DNA of 64,000 nucleotides from assembly GCF_004011825.1 (NCBI RefSeq), contig NZ_RKLO01000002.1, positions 618,656 to 682,655 on the forward strand, written 5' to 3'. The notes under the pieces were generated by a model. It worked only from the letters and a program-made list of their open reading frames with translations, had not been told where the DNA came from and did not search any database. Position numbers and translations under genes: made by a program. The stretch is from Rhodococcus xishaensis (GTDB lineage Bacteria > Actinomycetota > Actinomycetes > Mycobacteriales > Mycobacteriaceae). Of the stretch, positions 38,296-47,856 are shown piece by piece. The first letter of the stretch is position 1; every line of letters starts with the position of its first letter.

Positions 38296-39138
38296 CTAGC
38301 CGAGGATGTATAGGGCCTGATTCGTCGCGGCGTACGCGGTTTCGTAGTCGACCGCCGTCAACGCGTCGACCGCACCTACCCGGTCGACCCTCTGCCAGTC
38401 GGCTCCCTCACGGCTGCGCCAGGCGTCGCCGCTTCCGTCGATGCCCCACAGAGCGTCGCCGGCGCCTGCCAGCAGCACCAGAGGGGGACTGTCGACTGCC
38501 GCCGTGAAGGACTGGGCGCCATCCGTGCTGCGCAACAAGCCGTCCGGGGTCGAAGCCCAGACGGCCGCGGTTGTCATGGCCAGGGAGTATGCATCAACGG
38601 ATGCTCCTCGCGTCCAGCTGTAACCGGCGTCCACGGATACCGCCAGCTCGTCAGCGCCGTCGAATCCGACGAGAAGACGTCCGTCGGCCGCCAAGGTGTG
38701 GAAGTCGACCTGTCCGCCCAGCGATCGGTCGGACCAGGTAGTGCCGCCGTCGTCGCTACCTCTCAGCCCAAGCGGATTCGGGGCATTGCTCGATACCCCG
38801 GGATGGCCGGAGGAAAAGAGTGTGTCGGTGCCGGGCACGCCTGTCAGGCCCATGAAATCGTCGTCCGAGTCCCCGACCCGGGAGGTACCGCCCGACGAGT
38901 CGAGGGCGTAGAGCCCGGTGTGAGTACCGGCCAATACAGTTCCATCGGCCCGCACATGAATGCCGTGCACATGGGTGAGCGCGGTATCCAACGCCACTGC
39001 CGGGGCGGTGGCGTGCTCCTGCGTTGTCGGCTGCCCGGCCTCCGAGCAGCCGACGAGAAGCAGTGCCGCCGCGGACAGTACTGAGACAGTGACACGGGTG
39101 CGTGGGACACGGGTGCGTGGGACACGGGTGCGTGGCAT
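38296..39138 (-). CDS. Lipoprotein of the F510_1955/sialidase-like beta-propeller type
   Basis: A 280-residue lipoprotein. The N-terminus is three copies of PRTRV, then a hydrophobic core VSVLSAAALLLVGC with lipobox LVGC. The rest shows propeller/BNR-like repeats (GLRGSDDGGTTWSDRSL, VSVDAGYSWTRG, GLLRSTDGAQSFTAA, AWRSREGADWQRV). Such proteins are annotated as F510_1955-family glycosylhydrolases, but activity has not been shown to my knowledge. It follows an MFS gene on the same strand with a 104 bp gap. The frame is open upstream of the ATG but no signal sequence lies there, so 39138 is preferred. Confidence 0.78.
   Translation of the reverse strand: MPRTRVPRTRVPRTRVTVSVLSAAALLLVGCSEAGQPTTQEHATAPAVALDTALTHVHGIHVRADGTVLAGTHTGLYALDSSGGTSRVGDSDDDFMGLTGVPGTDTLFSSGHPGVSSNAPNPLGLRGSDDGGTTWSDRSLGGQVDFHTLAADGRLLVGFDGADELAVSVDAGYSWTRGASVDAYSLAMTTAAVWASTPDGLLRSTDGAQSFTAAVDSPPLVLLAGAGDALWGIDGSGDAWRSREGADWQRVDRVGAVDALTAVDYETAYAATNQALYILG
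39091..39135. repeat. Three perfect 15 bp tandem repeats
   Basis: gacacgggtgcgtgg occurs three times without change (39091-39105, 39106-39120, 39121-39135). On the minus strand it encodes the three PRTRV units just before the signal-peptide core of the lipoprotein. Copy number can change in frame. Confidence 0.92.
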
Positions 39139-39242
39139 CGACGAACTCGTTTCGCGTTCGGAGGGGCGGTGGACACGTAACTTACATGCGCCGCTGAACA
39201 GTAGACGACGATACCGATGCCTCGGCCCCCGATGGTCGAGGC

Positions 39243-40526
39243 CTACGGGTGGATAGCCTGGACCGAATCCCCTTGGGCAGAAACGACCTTCGCGGCGTTC
39301 AGGTGTCCCGAGCGCTCGAGACCGTACAGAGCTGTGGCGCACCCCACTCCGATAGCGATCAACACCACCCAGATCACGGATCCCAATTGCACTGCCTGCA
39401 GGCTTCCGAACACCGCGCCCGTCCCGAGGTTGCCCAGCAGAATTCCGATCCCGACGACGGTGTTGTAGAACCCGTAGTGGGTAGCGACCAACCGTCCACC
39501 CGACAGAGCGACGACAGTGTCCATTTCGAACGGAAACACCGCGGCGGTGCCCATTGCCACCAGCCCCGCCGACAGGAGCAGAGCCACTACCGCGGCGGGC
39601 ACCCCGAGGGTCGACCCGTCGGGAACGATTGCTAGCGGCGCGAAGCCTACTGCCATGACGGACATGCCGATCACCAAGCTACGGCGCGAACCCCATCGTT
39701 TCGAGAACCAGGCGGTGATCCGCATCTGCCCGGCGATGGCCACGAGGGACGAGATGACGAAGATGGAGGTCACCAGCGCAGTGGAGGTCGCAGCACCAGT
39801 GATGATGCCTGCCTGCAAGGGCAGCGCCAGGTAGATCTGGAACGACAGAATGTAGGACCCGATCATCGCCAGGGCGAACAGCACGAACGGCCGATTCGTT
39901 GCTACCGTCCGCCAATCGTGTAGGACCCGGTTCGGTCGGTGCGTACGTTCGACTGGTGCGGTGGGCAACGCCCAGATCTGGGTGATCGTCAGTGCGGTGA
40001 AGACGCCCGCTGCCGCCAAGCAGGTAATGCGGAAATCGAAGGTGGTCAGTGCCAGCCCGAGCAGGGGGCCGAGAAGAATTCCGGCCTGGTAGAAGACGTT
40101 GAACACGGCAAACGCCTCGACCCGGCGGGGGCCGGCGTCGGCAGCAAGGTAGGCACGAACGGCGGGGTTGAACAGTGCACCGGCGAATCCGATGGCGGCC
40201 GAGGCGGCCAGTATCGCCGGCAACGACTGGACAACGGCCAACAGCCCGAACCCAGCCACTCGCAGGAGGCAGCCGGCAATTATGAGCGGTTTGTATCCCA
40301 GTCGGTCGGCGAGCGTGCCCCCGACCAGGAACAGGCCCTGCTGGGAGAAGTTCCGGACACCGAGAACCAACCCGACTACCCACGCCGCGAGCCCGAGCGA
40401 ACCCGACAGATAGCCCGCCAGGTATGGCATCAACATGTAGAACCCGATATTGATGGAGAACTGGTTGACCATCAGTACCCGGCTGGCGCGGTCAAAGCTG
40501 CGGAACTCGGACACCAGCCTTCTCAT
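39243..40526 (-). CDS. Major facilitator superfamily transporter
   Basis: A 427-residue transporter with ~12 hydrophobic segments. The MFS loop 2-3 motif appears as [14 protein letters not shown], with a second one near [11 protein letters not shown]. The ATG overlaps the CysK2-like gene's stop (ATGA), which sets the start. In Mtb the equivalent pair by memory is Rv0848 (cysK2)-Rv0849 (MFS), part of a copper-responsive (RicR) set. The transporter may export the product of the upstream enzyme or a related thiol; this is inference. Confidence 0.87.
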   Translation of the reverse strand: MRRLVSEFRSFDRASRVLMVNQFSINIGFYMLMPYLAGYLSGSLGLAAWVVGLVLGVRNFSQQGLFLVGGTLADRLGYKPLIIAGCLLRVAGFGLLAVVQSLPAILAASAAIGFAGALFNPAVRAYLAADAGPRRVEAFAVFNVFYQAGILLGPLLGLALTTFDFRITCLAAAGVFTALTITQIWALPTAPVERTHRPNRVLHDWRTVATNRPFVLFALAMIGSYILSFQIYLALPLQAGIITGAATSTALVTSIFVISSLVAIAGQMRITAWFSKRWGSRRSLVIGMSVMAVGFAPLAIVPDGSTLGVPAAVVALLLSAGLVAMGTAAVFPFEMDTVVALSGGRLVATHYGFYNTVVGIGILLGNLGTGAVFGSLQAVQLGSVIWVVLIAIGVGCATALYGLERSGHLNAAKVVSAQGDSVQAIHP

Positions 40527-41638
40527 GGCGGATCCTCGGGATCGACCACGGTCGTGCAACGTGTCCAGGACCTGACGACTCGTTCGGTCGGGTGAGCAAT
40601 GGTGGCCGGCGCGGTTGGGGCGTCGATGCCCAGGAGCCCGTGCTCGGCGCAGTAACTGTCGTTGTACACGGTGTCGAAGTACCGATCGGGACCGTCGGGG
40701 AAGATCGCGGCGATCCTGGTGCCCTCGTCGCTGGTACGGGCGATCCAACCAGCCACCAACGCCACCGCACCGACACTCCAGCCGCCAGTTGCGTGGTGGC
40801 AGGTCGCCGCCAGGGTCCGGCACGACCACACCGCTTCCGCCGGCGCCACCCAGTGCACTTCGTCGAATGCCGGATAGTCGACGTTGCCCGGATGGATGCT
40901 CGAACCGAGCCCACGCATGAGCCGCGACCCTGCGGGCTGACCGAAGATCGTCGAGCCCACGGTGTCGACCCCGACCAGCTTCAGCCCCGGGTTGACCCGG
41001 CGAAGCCCACGCGCCACTCCGGCAGAATGACCTCCGGTGCCCACCGAGCAAACCAGAGTGTCGATCCGGCCGAGCTGGGTGATCAGTTCAGTGGCGAGCG
41101 ACTCGTAGCCCGCGACGTTGTCGGGGTTGGCGTACTGGTTCGGACACCATGATCCGGCATGTATGTCGAGGAGTTCACCAACTTTCTCGAGGCGGGCTTG
41201 CTGCCAGCCGCCTACCGGGTGAGGCTCTGCGACTACGACGACAGTGGCTCCGTAAGCGCGGAGCATGCGGTGAATGAGGGGTTCCATGCCCGGATCGGTC
41301 ACCACGGTGACGGGGTGGTGGTGGACTATTCCGGCCAGCGCCAGCCCCAAACCGAGTGTACCGCTGGTTGATTCGATGATCATTGCCCCCGGCGCAAGGT
41401 CGCCACGTGCCCGGGCTCGCTCGACCATGTGCAGAGCGGGGCGATCCTTCATTCCGCCGGGGTTGCAGCCCTCGAGTTTCGCCCAAAATCCACGACCATC
41501 GCGGGCGAAAGGGGCACCGATCCACAGGACCGGTGTGTTGCCGACCAACCTGCCCGGTTGCGCACGCCCTCCACAGGTCAGAGGGTTCGAAGAGCGGTCA
41601 GGATAGGCAGACGCGAGAAGGGAAGAAGCACGATTCAT
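40523..41638 (-). CDS. cysK2: PLP-dependent cysteine synthase family protein, CysK2-like
   Basis: A 371-residue fold-type II PLP enzyme. The PLP lysine is in [13 protein letters not shown], the phosphate loop is [15 protein letters not shown], and the substrate loop reads [15 protein letters not shown] (classical cysteine synthases have TSGNTG). ATG 41638 has GGGGG upstream and starts a ~35-residue lead. The sequence pattern and the following MFS gene match what I recall of Mtb CysK2 (Rv0848), shown to make S-sulfocysteine from O-phosphoserine and thiosulfate. The symbol and activity are proposals from that resemblance. The gene overlaps the MFS gene by 4 bp. Confidence 0.8.
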   Translation of the reverse strand: MNRASSLLASAYPDRSSNPLTCGGRAQPGRLVGNTPVLWIGAPFARDGRGFWAKLEGCNPGGMKDRPALHMVERARARGDLAPGAMIIESTSGTLGLGLALAGIVHHHPVTVVTDPGMEPLIHRMLRAYGATVVVVAEPHPVGGWQQARLEKVGELLDIHAGSWCPNQYANPDNVAGYESLATELITQLGRIDTLVCSVGTGGHSAGVARGLRRVNPGLKLVGVDTVGSTIFGQPAGSRLMRGLGSSIHPGNVDYPAFDEVHWVAPAEAVWSCRTLAATCHHATGGWSVGAVALVAGWIARTSDEGTRIAAIFPDGPDRYFDTVYNDSYCAEHGLLGIDAPTAPATIAHPTERVVRSWTRCTTVVDPEDPP

Positions 41639-41750
41639 GATGGTGCCCCCGATATTTCTTACAAATGGGGTGGTCCTACATGTCTGACTGCGAGCTGCGC
41701 AAGACAAAATCAGGCCCCAAGGATGGGTACTCGGTGCCTGTTTGTACTGA

Positions 41751-42182
41751 TCAGCACCTGCTGATGCAGATGTCGTCCAAGACCATACGGCCATGCCGGA
41801 TAGGCAGCGCCCCAGGCGCTCTCGGCCGTGGAAGCACCGGTGCTGCGATCAATATCGCAGCCGAACCGATTGCGCCCACAGCGAGAACAGCGACCATCGC
41901 CGAACGCAGTAGCTTGCCGTCGTTGCGCGGCATCGCCATGACGGCCGGCGCTTCATTGGCGGGGTCCGGCGACGCGGCCTGGATGTGCGTATGCCCGGGC
42001 GCGCCCTCCGCGGTCGTGGGCGTCGAGGAAGCCGACAGCACATGCACTTGCGGTTGCGCCTCAGGGCCGGTGCTCGCGATGCTGATACCGCTCTGGAGAA
42101 TGATGCCGAGGACGACAAGGATGCCAGCGAGTACTGCGACGCGGATCCCTCTCCGCGCCGGACCAAGTGCATCCGCGCTCAC
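41751..42182 (-). CDS. Small two-helix membrane protein of unknown function, LpqS-like position
   Basis: A 143-residue protein with membrane segments at ~9-30 ([21 protein letters not shown]) and ~93-115 ([21 protein letters not shown]). The loop between them has H-x-H, Met and Pro residues ([15 protein letters not shown]). The C-terminus ends in two cysteines (ICISRC). GTG 42182 has GAGGGGG near it; a TTG at 42230 is possible. It lies 112 bp before the cysK2-like gene. In Mtb the same place holds lpqS, whose end also carries a Cys. Metal binding is a guess. Confidence 0.6.
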   Translation of the reverse strand: MSADALGPARRGIRVAVLAGILVVLGIILQSGISIASTGPEAQPQVHVLSASSTPTTAEGAPGHTHIQAASPDPANEAPAVMAMPRNDGKLLRSAMVAVLAVGAIGSAAILIAAPVLPRPRAPGALPIRHGRMVLDDICISRC

Positions 42183-42456
42183 AACCCCCTCGATCCTGGC
42201 AATGCCCGGCTCGATTGGCTGGCTCGACAATCTCTAGCCCGTACACACGATGCTACCCATCACAGATCGGCTGTGCGGCGTCAATCGACAGCTGGGTCGT
42301 ACTTGCCGAGTCAACTGGCGTTGTCATGCATGCGGGCTCCTCCACCTCAGGTTGCCCGCTGCAGTCGTCGTGGCAACGCGTCGCGACTTGCGGAGGCGCA
42401 AACGCAGGCGCTGCCGCCTGGTAGCCCGTGATGACCGCAAGCAGAGAGATCGAGGG

Positions 42457-43506
42457 CTATGTCCGTGAAGCAAGGCGAGCGAGGATCTGTGGGGTGGGCT
42501 CCTTGGAGGCGTGGCGGTAGCCCGTTCCGGCCCACAGGTGAACGAGGTCGGGTTCACCCGCCGCAGCGGCTGCTTTGCGTAGTGGGCCGGTGAGGTGGTG
42601 TATCGACGGGTACCCGAGGGGTGCGATCTCTTCGTAGGTGTCGATGAACGCGTTGCGTAGTCCGCGCGCAGGTCGCCCGGTGAATGCGCGTGTGATGACC
42701 GTTTCGGTTCGGGCCGGGTCGGCCAGGGCTGCTTGGTGTGTTGCGGACGCTCCGCTCTCGTCGGCGCGCAACAGGGCGGTGCCGACCATGGCCGCATGGG
42801 CGCCAGCGTGGACAACTTCTGCAACAGCGGCGGCGGTGGCCAGCCCGCCGGCGGCGATGACAGGAAGTTTGACAGTACGTTTGATTTGCACGACTAGCTC
42901 ACTGATGGGCAGGAAGGGCGGCGGACTGTGGGGAGTGAACGTTCCGAAATGCCCTCCGGCGTCGCTGGATTGGACGACGAGCAGGTCGACGCCCTCTTGG
43001 GCGGCCAATTCGGCCTCGTGCACCGAGGTGACCGTCTGGACAACGGTGGTGCCTACGGCGTGCAACGCCCGGATCACACCGGTGACTCGAGTGGGCGCGG
43101 TGATGCCCGGAATTCCGAAGGTGAAACTGACCATTGGGACTGGGTCGGATAGCAGCAACTCGATCTTGTCATCGAAGTAGTCGTCATCCTCGAGCGGGTC
43201 CGGGGGCAGGGTAAGCCCGAATCGGTTGGCCTCACGTTGCACAATCTCGGCGTACGTTCGATACATCTCGGATGAGACCGGTACGCTATTCGGTGCGAAA
43301 AGGTTGACACCGAACGGAATTGATGCGTTACGGATCACGGATATCTCCGCCTTCATCGCGTCGGGCGTCTTGTATCCGGCGGCGAGAAATCCCAGAGCGC
43401 CCGCCCGGTGTGCGGCGACAACCATCGCCGGTGTGGTCGGTCCGCCGGCCATCGGGGCGGCCAGGACCGGAATCCTCAGTCCAAGGTCAGACAGCGGTGA
43501 TGTCAT
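42457..43506 (-). CDS. Nitronate monooxygenase/NAD(P)H-dependent flavin oxidoreductase
   Basis: A 349-residue FMN-dependent TIM barrel of the 2-nitropropane dioxygenase family. N-terminal IPVLAAPMAGGPTTPAMVVAA, then GALGFLAAGY, VDLLVVQSSDAGGHFG (catalytic-region His) and LPVIAAGGLATAAAVAEVVHAGAHAAMVGTALL (FMN phosphate site). True nitronate monooxygenases and FabK-like or other reductases cannot be separated by these motifs. ATG 43506, with tcctgtc/gacaggag upstream as ribosome site. It is divergent from the LysR pseudogene. Confidence 0.85.
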   Translation of the reverse strand: MTSPLSDLGLRIPVLAAPMAGGPTTPAMVVAAHRAGALGFLAAGYKTPDAMKAEISVIRNASIPFGVNLFAPNSVPVSSEMYRTYAEIVQREANRFGLTLPPDPLEDDDYFDDKIELLLSDPVPMVSFTFGIPGITAPTRVTGVIRALHAVGTTVVQTVTSVHEAELAAQEGVDLLVVQSSDAGGHFGTFTPHSPPPFLPISELVVQIKRTVKLPVIAAGGLATAAAVAEVVHAGAHAAMVGTALLRADESGASATHQAALADPARTETVITRAFTGRPARGLRNAFIDTYEEIAPLGYPSIHHLTGPLRKAAAAAGEPDLVHLWAGTGYRHASKEPTPQILARLASRT

Positions 43507-43849
43507 GACTTCTCCTGTCGAGTGGGCCGGGCAAATGATTCAGGTTGACACCTATCAGGTCTACTCCCCTCCCCGGGAGCTATCGCCGGTGGGTGGTGAG
43601 CGGTTCCTGGACGCTGTAGCTCGGCGTTGACCTTGGTGAGCAACCGCGTGAAGTTGGACAGTGATCCTTCGCCGAGGTGTTCCGCAACTCGAGTTGGGGG
43701 TGTCGGAGGGATGGACTCATGCTGGGCCTTGCACCTTTCGGGTCAGTTCTCGTTCCTTCAGTGATCGTGCCCCTTACCCGCGTGCAGCGGCCACGACAAG
43801 TTTGCTCGCTGGTGGTAGGCCCTGCCTCCTACCGCACTACAATGGCTAG
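43507..43849. other. Divergent intergenic region
   Basis: Holds the promoters of the NMO-like gene (minus) and LysR pseudogene (plus). A minus-strand frame reading GEGSLSNFTRLLTKVNAELQ looks weakly like the end of a regulator, but has no start and no family match, so it is not called. A second look for a decayed gene is reasonable. Confidence 0.4.
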
Positions 43850-44340
43850 GTGGAGTTACGCCAGCTTCGCTACTTCGTAGCCGTCGCCGATGAGCTGAAC
43901 TTCAGCCGGGCGGCCGACCGGCTGCATACCGCCGGACCGCCTCTGTCCCAACAGATCAAGGCTCTCGAGCGTGAGTTGAAGGTGCAGCTCTTCGACCGTG
44001 ACCGCCGTTCTGTCACCCTTGCCGACGCGGGCGCCGCGCTACTCCCCAAGACCAGGGCGCTGTTGGACCAGGCCGACAAACTGCGTCGACACACCGCCGA
44101 CCTGTCCGACTCGGAACCAGTACGCGTCGGCTATGTCAGCTGTGTCCGGCCGATCTTGCCGAACGAGCCGCCGGGGTAGCGCAACTACACATCGACGCTT
44201 GGGTTTTGCCGTCTCACGCTCGAGCCGCTCGGGTCGCCGAGCACGGCATCGATCTACGCATCTGCTGGGTGCAGCGAAGCGACCTCTCTGAACACGGACT
44301 CGAGGCCAGTCTCGTTGGGACGGGTGAGACGTTGCCGTAG
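43850..44340 (+). pseudogene. LysR-family regulator, frameshifted and truncated
   Basis: GTG 43850 starts a good LysR winged helix (ELRQLRYFVAVADELNFSRAADRLHTAGPPLSQQIKALEREL and on). After VRVGYVS the frame breaks at about 44141-44150. The protein resumes in another frame as ADLAERAAGVAQLHIDAWVLP and VAEHGIDLRICWVQRSDL to the stop at 44340. A single base loss near gtccggcc would explain it. Even repaired, it has ~165 residues instead of ~300, so the C-terminal half is missing as well. It looks dead. Confidence 0.8.
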
Positions 44341-44350
44341 AGAGCTAGCG

Positions 44351-45478
44351 CTAGTCGCTTCCGAACCAGCGCCGGATTCTGGTCGTACCGAACTCGGCCT
44401 TATCCGCGGCGAGCGCCGCCGACGGGCCAGCCATCGTCCCATAGGGCGTTTGGTCCGGGCGAAACGTCACATCAACGGTGGCCACCTGCTGGCGGCCGAA
44501 CTCGATGTAGCAAACAGCCTTGCCCCCGTAGAGCGGTGACTCACCACCTCGGTGTCGGGCGATGAGCGCTTGGGCGACCACCGCAGCTTGGCCCTCAGAG
44601 AACACGCCGGCCTTCGCCGTGCCGACGCTGGTGACATCGCCCAGCGCGAAGACGTCGCTGAACCGTGTCTGCAACGTGTACGGGTCCACGGGCACCCAGC
44701 CATCCACACACATCCCGGCTTCCTCGACCACAGGCGGTGCGCGGTGGACTGGCACACCCAGGAAGAGGTCGTAGGCCAACTCGCCACCACCGGCGAGTCG
44801 GGCAACCTTTCGGCCCGGATCGAGCTCCCGAACAAAGTCATTGGGATGGAAGCTGATGCCTCGCTCCTCGAACGCGGACAGCAGGGCCCGCGACGCGTCG
44901 GGGGAAGGCGGAATCGGGGCGGGCAACGGCATCACCAGGGAAATGTCTGACTCTTCGCGTAGGCCACGTTCGGTGAGAAAGTCGTGCAGGAACAGCGCTG
45001 CCTCGCTCGGTGCCGGGGGGCACTTGAACGGCGTCGACGTCAGCCCCACAATCACCCGCCCGCCCGCGAACTCGGCCAACACCTCACCCGCGGCAAACGC
45101 GCCGGCCTCTGTGTAGAACTCGTGACCACCCTCGGCAAGGCCCGGCGTAGCCGCTGGGTCGAGGTCGGCGCCCAAAGCCACCACGAGCACGTCGCCCTCA
45201 TACGGTCCAGCGTCGGTCTCCACGCGACGCCGCACGGGGTCTATCGACGCGACGGTCGCCTGGACAAACTCCACACCGGGCTTGACGCAGTCCCGATACG
45301 GGTGAAAGACGCTCTCAGGCGTGGCCCGGCCGAACATCACGTCCAGCTTCGAGAACCCGAAGACAAAGCCCTCGGTCTTGTCGATCAGCACTGTCTCAGC
45401 CTTCTCGCCGAGTTCCTCGGACAACCGCGTCGTCAATTCCAGGCCGCCGAACCCCGCACCGAGCACCAGAATCCTCAT
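44351..45478 (-). CDS. FAD/NAD(P)-dependent oxidoreductase, sulfide:quinone oxidoreductase-like
   Basis: A 375-residue flavoprotein. N-terminal FAD motif VLGAGFGGLELTTRL, then a second segment GGRVIVGLTSTPFKCPPAPSEAALFLHDFL typical of the SQR/FCSD group, with C in FKCPPAPSE. FAD-binding end: VFALGDVTSVGTAKAG, and further cysteines in EAGMCVDGW and KAVCYIEFG. These could supply the redox disulfide, but the assignment of pairs is not certain. GGAGG precedes the ATG by ~9 bases. A CsoR/CstR-type palindrome lies ~75 bp upstream. Likely role: sulfide or persulfide oxidation, or NAD(P)H:quinone reduction. Confidence 0.82.
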   Translation of the reverse strand: MRILVLGAGFGGLELTTRLSEELGEKAETVLIDKTEGFVFGFSKLDVMFGRATPESVFHPYRDCVKPGVEFVQATVASIDPVRRRVETDAGPYEGDVLVVALGADLDPAATPGLAEGGHEFYTEAGAFAAGEVLAEFAGGRVIVGLTSTPFKCPPAPSEAALFLHDFLTERGLREESDISLVMPLPAPIPPSPDASRALLSAFEERGISFHPNDFVRELDPGRKVARLAGGGELAYDLFLGVPVHRAPPVVEEAGMCVDGWVPVDPYTLQTRFSDVFALGDVTSVGTAKAGVFSEGQAAVVAQALIARHRGGESPLYGGKAVCYIEFGRQQVATVDVTFRPDQTPYGTMAGPSAALAADKAEFGTTRIRRWFGSD

Positions 45479-45550
45479 CGTTCATGCCTCCTATCTGTGG
45501 TCGGACAAAGCCGGCCCTCATGGGTTTGAACTAACGGCCGTTTCCAACCA

Positions 45551-45566
45551 ATACCCCAGGGGGTAT
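45551..45566. promoter_or_regulatory. CsoR/CstR-type palindromic operator
   Basis: ataccccagggggtat: perfect 7-2-7 symmetry (ATACCCC / GGGGTAT). This is the shape of operators of the CsoR family (Cu(I) sensors) and its CstR branch (persulfide sensors that control sqr genes). It lies 73 bp upstream of the SQR-like gene. No CsoR/CstR gene is in the window. Confidence 0.6.
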
Positions 45567-45612
45567 ATTCCGGGACCGCTGGCGCCTCTCAGCGGGCAAT
45601 CTGTGATCGCCG

Positions 45613-45933
45613 GTGAAGTACACGCCGAACGGTGTGACCGACAAGCGGATCGACGAGTTGGAGAAGTATGCGCACCATCGCGAGGCTGACATGGCGCCAG
45701 ACATCATCCAAGCAATCGGTGTGGCGATCGTGGGTGTGCTTGCCGCCTGGAACACGAAGCAGGACAACCAGATCGCGGAACTCCGCACCGACTTGGAGCG
45801 GCTTCAGCGGAGCTCGAGTCTCGTCGACTCCTCCGAAGCCGTCCACGACATCCGGGATTGGCTGCGGTGGGATGCGGCAGGGCGAGTCGGCGCACCACCC
45901 GCCGTCCCGGACGATCTGCGAGACGAGGTGTGA
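45613..45933 (+). CDS. Hypothetical protein with one membrane helix and coiled coil
   Basis: A 106-residue protein from GTG 45613. An N-terminal helical part (TDKRIDELEKYAHHREADM), a hydrophobic segment (IIQAIGVAIVGVLAAW, ~30-45), a short coiled coil (NQIAELRTDLERLQRSS), and an acidic C-terminus. The build resembles small phage holin or anchoring proteins, but no family is recognised. Followed four bases later by another small frame with a GAGG ribosome site. Both lie between the SQR-like gene and tRNA-Pro. Confidence 0.55.
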   Translation: MKYTPNGVTDKRIDELEKYAHHREADMAPDIIQAIGVAIVGVLAAWNTKQDNQIAELRTDLERLQRSSSLVDSSEAVHDIRDWLRWDAAGRVGAPPAVPDDLRDEV

Positions 45934-45936
45934 CCG

Positions 45937-46206
45937 ATGAATTCACCTGCCGGGGAAACACCTGATGGGATGCTCGACGGTCTCGACAACATCGCAGCAT
46001 GGGCCACCAACACGCAGCAGGGGTTGTCCATCCGGGGGTGTAGCGCACCGATCCGGCGCAGATGGGGCGGTCCGCGGTCTGCCTGCCGTCCGGCTGGTGG
46101 CTATCTGGTTGCCCTCTGGTTGTCGGCTGGTGGCTGTCATCGCGGATTTCCTGGGCTTTTGCGGGACCCACTGGGACCATCCGGAAACGAAGAAAACCCC
46201 AGGTGA
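45937..46206 (+). CDS. Hypothetical small protein, possibly truncated or read into the terminator
   Basis: An ATG frame of 89 codons, four bases after the previous stop, with gaggtg 9 bases upstream. The first ~35 residues (MLDGLDNIAAWATNTQQGLS) look protein-like. Beyond GCSAPIRRRWGG the composition changes to a Trp/Gly/Arg mixture, and the frame runs into the hairpin at 46192-46230. A frameshift or recombination near 46035 is possible. Only the start is supported. Confidence 0.35.
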   Translation: MNSPAGETPDGMLDGLDNIAAWATNTQQGLSIRGCSAPIRRRWGGPRSACRPAGGYLVALWLSAGGCHRGFPGLLRDPLGPSGNEENPR

Positions 46207-46230
46207 AACAGTGTCTCACCTGGGGTTTTC
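46192..46230. terminator. Strong terminator beside tRNA-Pro
   Basis: gaaaaccccaggtga, a 9-base loop, tcacctggggttttc: a 15 bp perfect stem with A and T runs at both ends, so it can act in both directions. On the minus strand it lies directly after tRNA-Pro. Confidence 0.88.
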
Positions 46231-46234
46231 TCGG

Positions 46235-46308
<74 letters not shown>

Positions 46309-46416
46309 CCCACGCCCTCGGGCGCCTCAAGAGATTACAACAGTGGCGCTCGGGAAGGCGAATCGCCTGGTCAGCATGTCTCGCGACTGGTTGGGGGTGG
46401 CGCCGCGGCCAGAGAG

Positions 46417-47856
46417 TCAGCGGTTCTTGCGGGTTCGCTTCTCCCGCACGCGCACTGAGATGCGTACCGGGCTACCGTCGAACCCGAACTCCTCCCTCAA
46501 GCGACGCTCGAGGAAACGCCGGTAACCGGCCTCGAGGAAGCCCGTGGTGAAGAGCACGAAGGTCGGCGGGCGGGTGCCGGCCTGGGTCGCGAACATGATG
46601 CGCGGCAGTCGCCCGCCACGCATCGGCGGCGGCGTCGCCGCCACCACCTCCTTGAGCCACGTGTTGAGGCGCCCGGTCGGGATGCGCTTGTCCCACGACT
46701 CCAACGCGGTCTCGATCGCGGGCACCAGCTTCTGGACGGCCCGGCCGGTCTGCGCGGAGATGTTGACCCGCTGTGCCCACGGAACGCGGACCAGTTCGCG
46801 GTCCACTTCCTTCTCGAGCACGTAGCGGCGATCTTCGTCGACGAGATCCCACTTGTTGAACGCAAGGACCAGCGCCCGGCCGGCGTCCGCCACCATCGAC
46901 AGCACCCGCAGGTCTTGCTCGGTGATCGGCTGCGACGCGTCGATCAGGAGGATCGCGACCTCCGCGGCCTCGATCGCAGACTTGGTGCGCAGCGACGCAT
47001 AGAACTCGTGACCGCTGGCATGGCTCACCTTCTTTCGCAGGCCGGCCGTGTCGACGAACCGCCAGACCTTGCCGCCGAGTTCGACGAGCGAGTCCACCGG
47101 GTCGACGGTGGTGCCCGCCACATCGTGGACCACCGACCGCTCGTCACCGGACAGCTTGTTGAGCAGGCTCGACTTCCCTACATTCGGTTTGCCGACCAGC
47201 GCCACCCGGCGCGGCCCACCGCCGGTTCCCTCGCGCGGGGTCTCCGGAAGCACCGACAGGACGTCGTCCAGCAGGTCGCCCGCGCCGCGGCCGTGCGTCG
47301 CACTGACCATGCGCGGCTCCCCCAGACCGAGTGACCACAGTGCTGCCGCCTCGGCCTCGGTGCGGGCATCGTCGACCTTGTTGGCAACGAGGATGACGGG
47401 CGTCTTGGAGCGGCGCAGCACCCTGGCCGCAGCCTCGTCCGTAGCGGTCGCACCGACGACGGCGTCGACGACGAGCAGCACTGCATCGGCGGTCCGCATC
47501 GCCTGCTCGGCCTGGCGCGCCACCGACTGCTGCAGCCCCTTCGCGTCCGGTTCCCAGCCTCCGGTGTCCTGGACGGTGAACCGGCGTCCGGCCCAGGTCG
47601 CGTCATAGGACACTCGGTCCCGTGTCACACCCGGAAAGTCCTCGACGACCGCTTCACGGCGGCCGATGATCCGGTTGACGAGCGTCGACTTTCCGACATT
47701 GGGGCGCCCGACGACCGCGACGACGGGGACCGCGAGATGCTCCTCTGCCTCATCGCCTTCGACGAAGTCTGCGAGATCCCAGTCGGATTCCTCGATCCAG
47801 ATTCCGTCGCCGGCGAAACCGCCATCGGCCACGTCGCTCACAACATCGTCGGTCAC
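46417..47856 (-). CDS. der: Ribosome-assembly GTPase Der (EngA)
   Basis: A 479-residue GTPase with two G domains and a KH-like end, needed for 50S subunit maturation. G1 motifs [10 protein letters not shown] (domain 1) and [10 protein letters not shown] (domain 2), with DTGG and DTAGLRKK as G3, NKVD and NKWD as G4. An acidic ~40-residue lead is typical of actinobacterial Der. GTG start overlapping the cmk stop (GTGA). In the core series cmk-der it is the last gene before tRNA-Pro. Order cmk-engA as in Mtb Rv1712-Rv1713. Confidence 0.95.
   Translation of the reverse strand: MTDDVVSDVADGGFAGDGIWIEESDWDLADFVEGDEAEEHLAVPVVAVVGRPNVGKSTLVNRIIGRREAVVEDFPGVTRDRVSYDATWAGRRFTVQDTGGWEPDAKGLQQSVARQAEQAMRTADAVLLVVDAVVGATATDEAAARVLRRSKTPVILVANKVDDARTEAEAAALWSLGLGEPRMVSATHGRGAGDLLDDVLSVLPETPREGTGGGPRRVALVGKPNVGKSSLLNKLSGDERSVVHDVAGTTVDPVDSLVELGGKVWRFVDTAGLRKKVSHASGHEFYASLRTKSAIEAAEVAILLIDASQPITEQDLRVLSMVADAGRALVLAFNKWDLVDEDRRYVLEKEVDRELVRVPWAQRVNISAQTGRAVQKLVPAIETALESWDKRIPTGRLNTWLKEVVAATPPPMRGGRLPRIMFATQAGTRPPTFVLFTTGFLEAGYRRFLERRLREEFGFDGSPVRISVRVREKRTRKNR

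Noticed and set aside
43560..43700. Decayed regulator gene on the minus strand (GEGSLSNFTRLLTKVNAELQ)
   Set aside because: No start, no family match and short; noted only in the intergenic entry.
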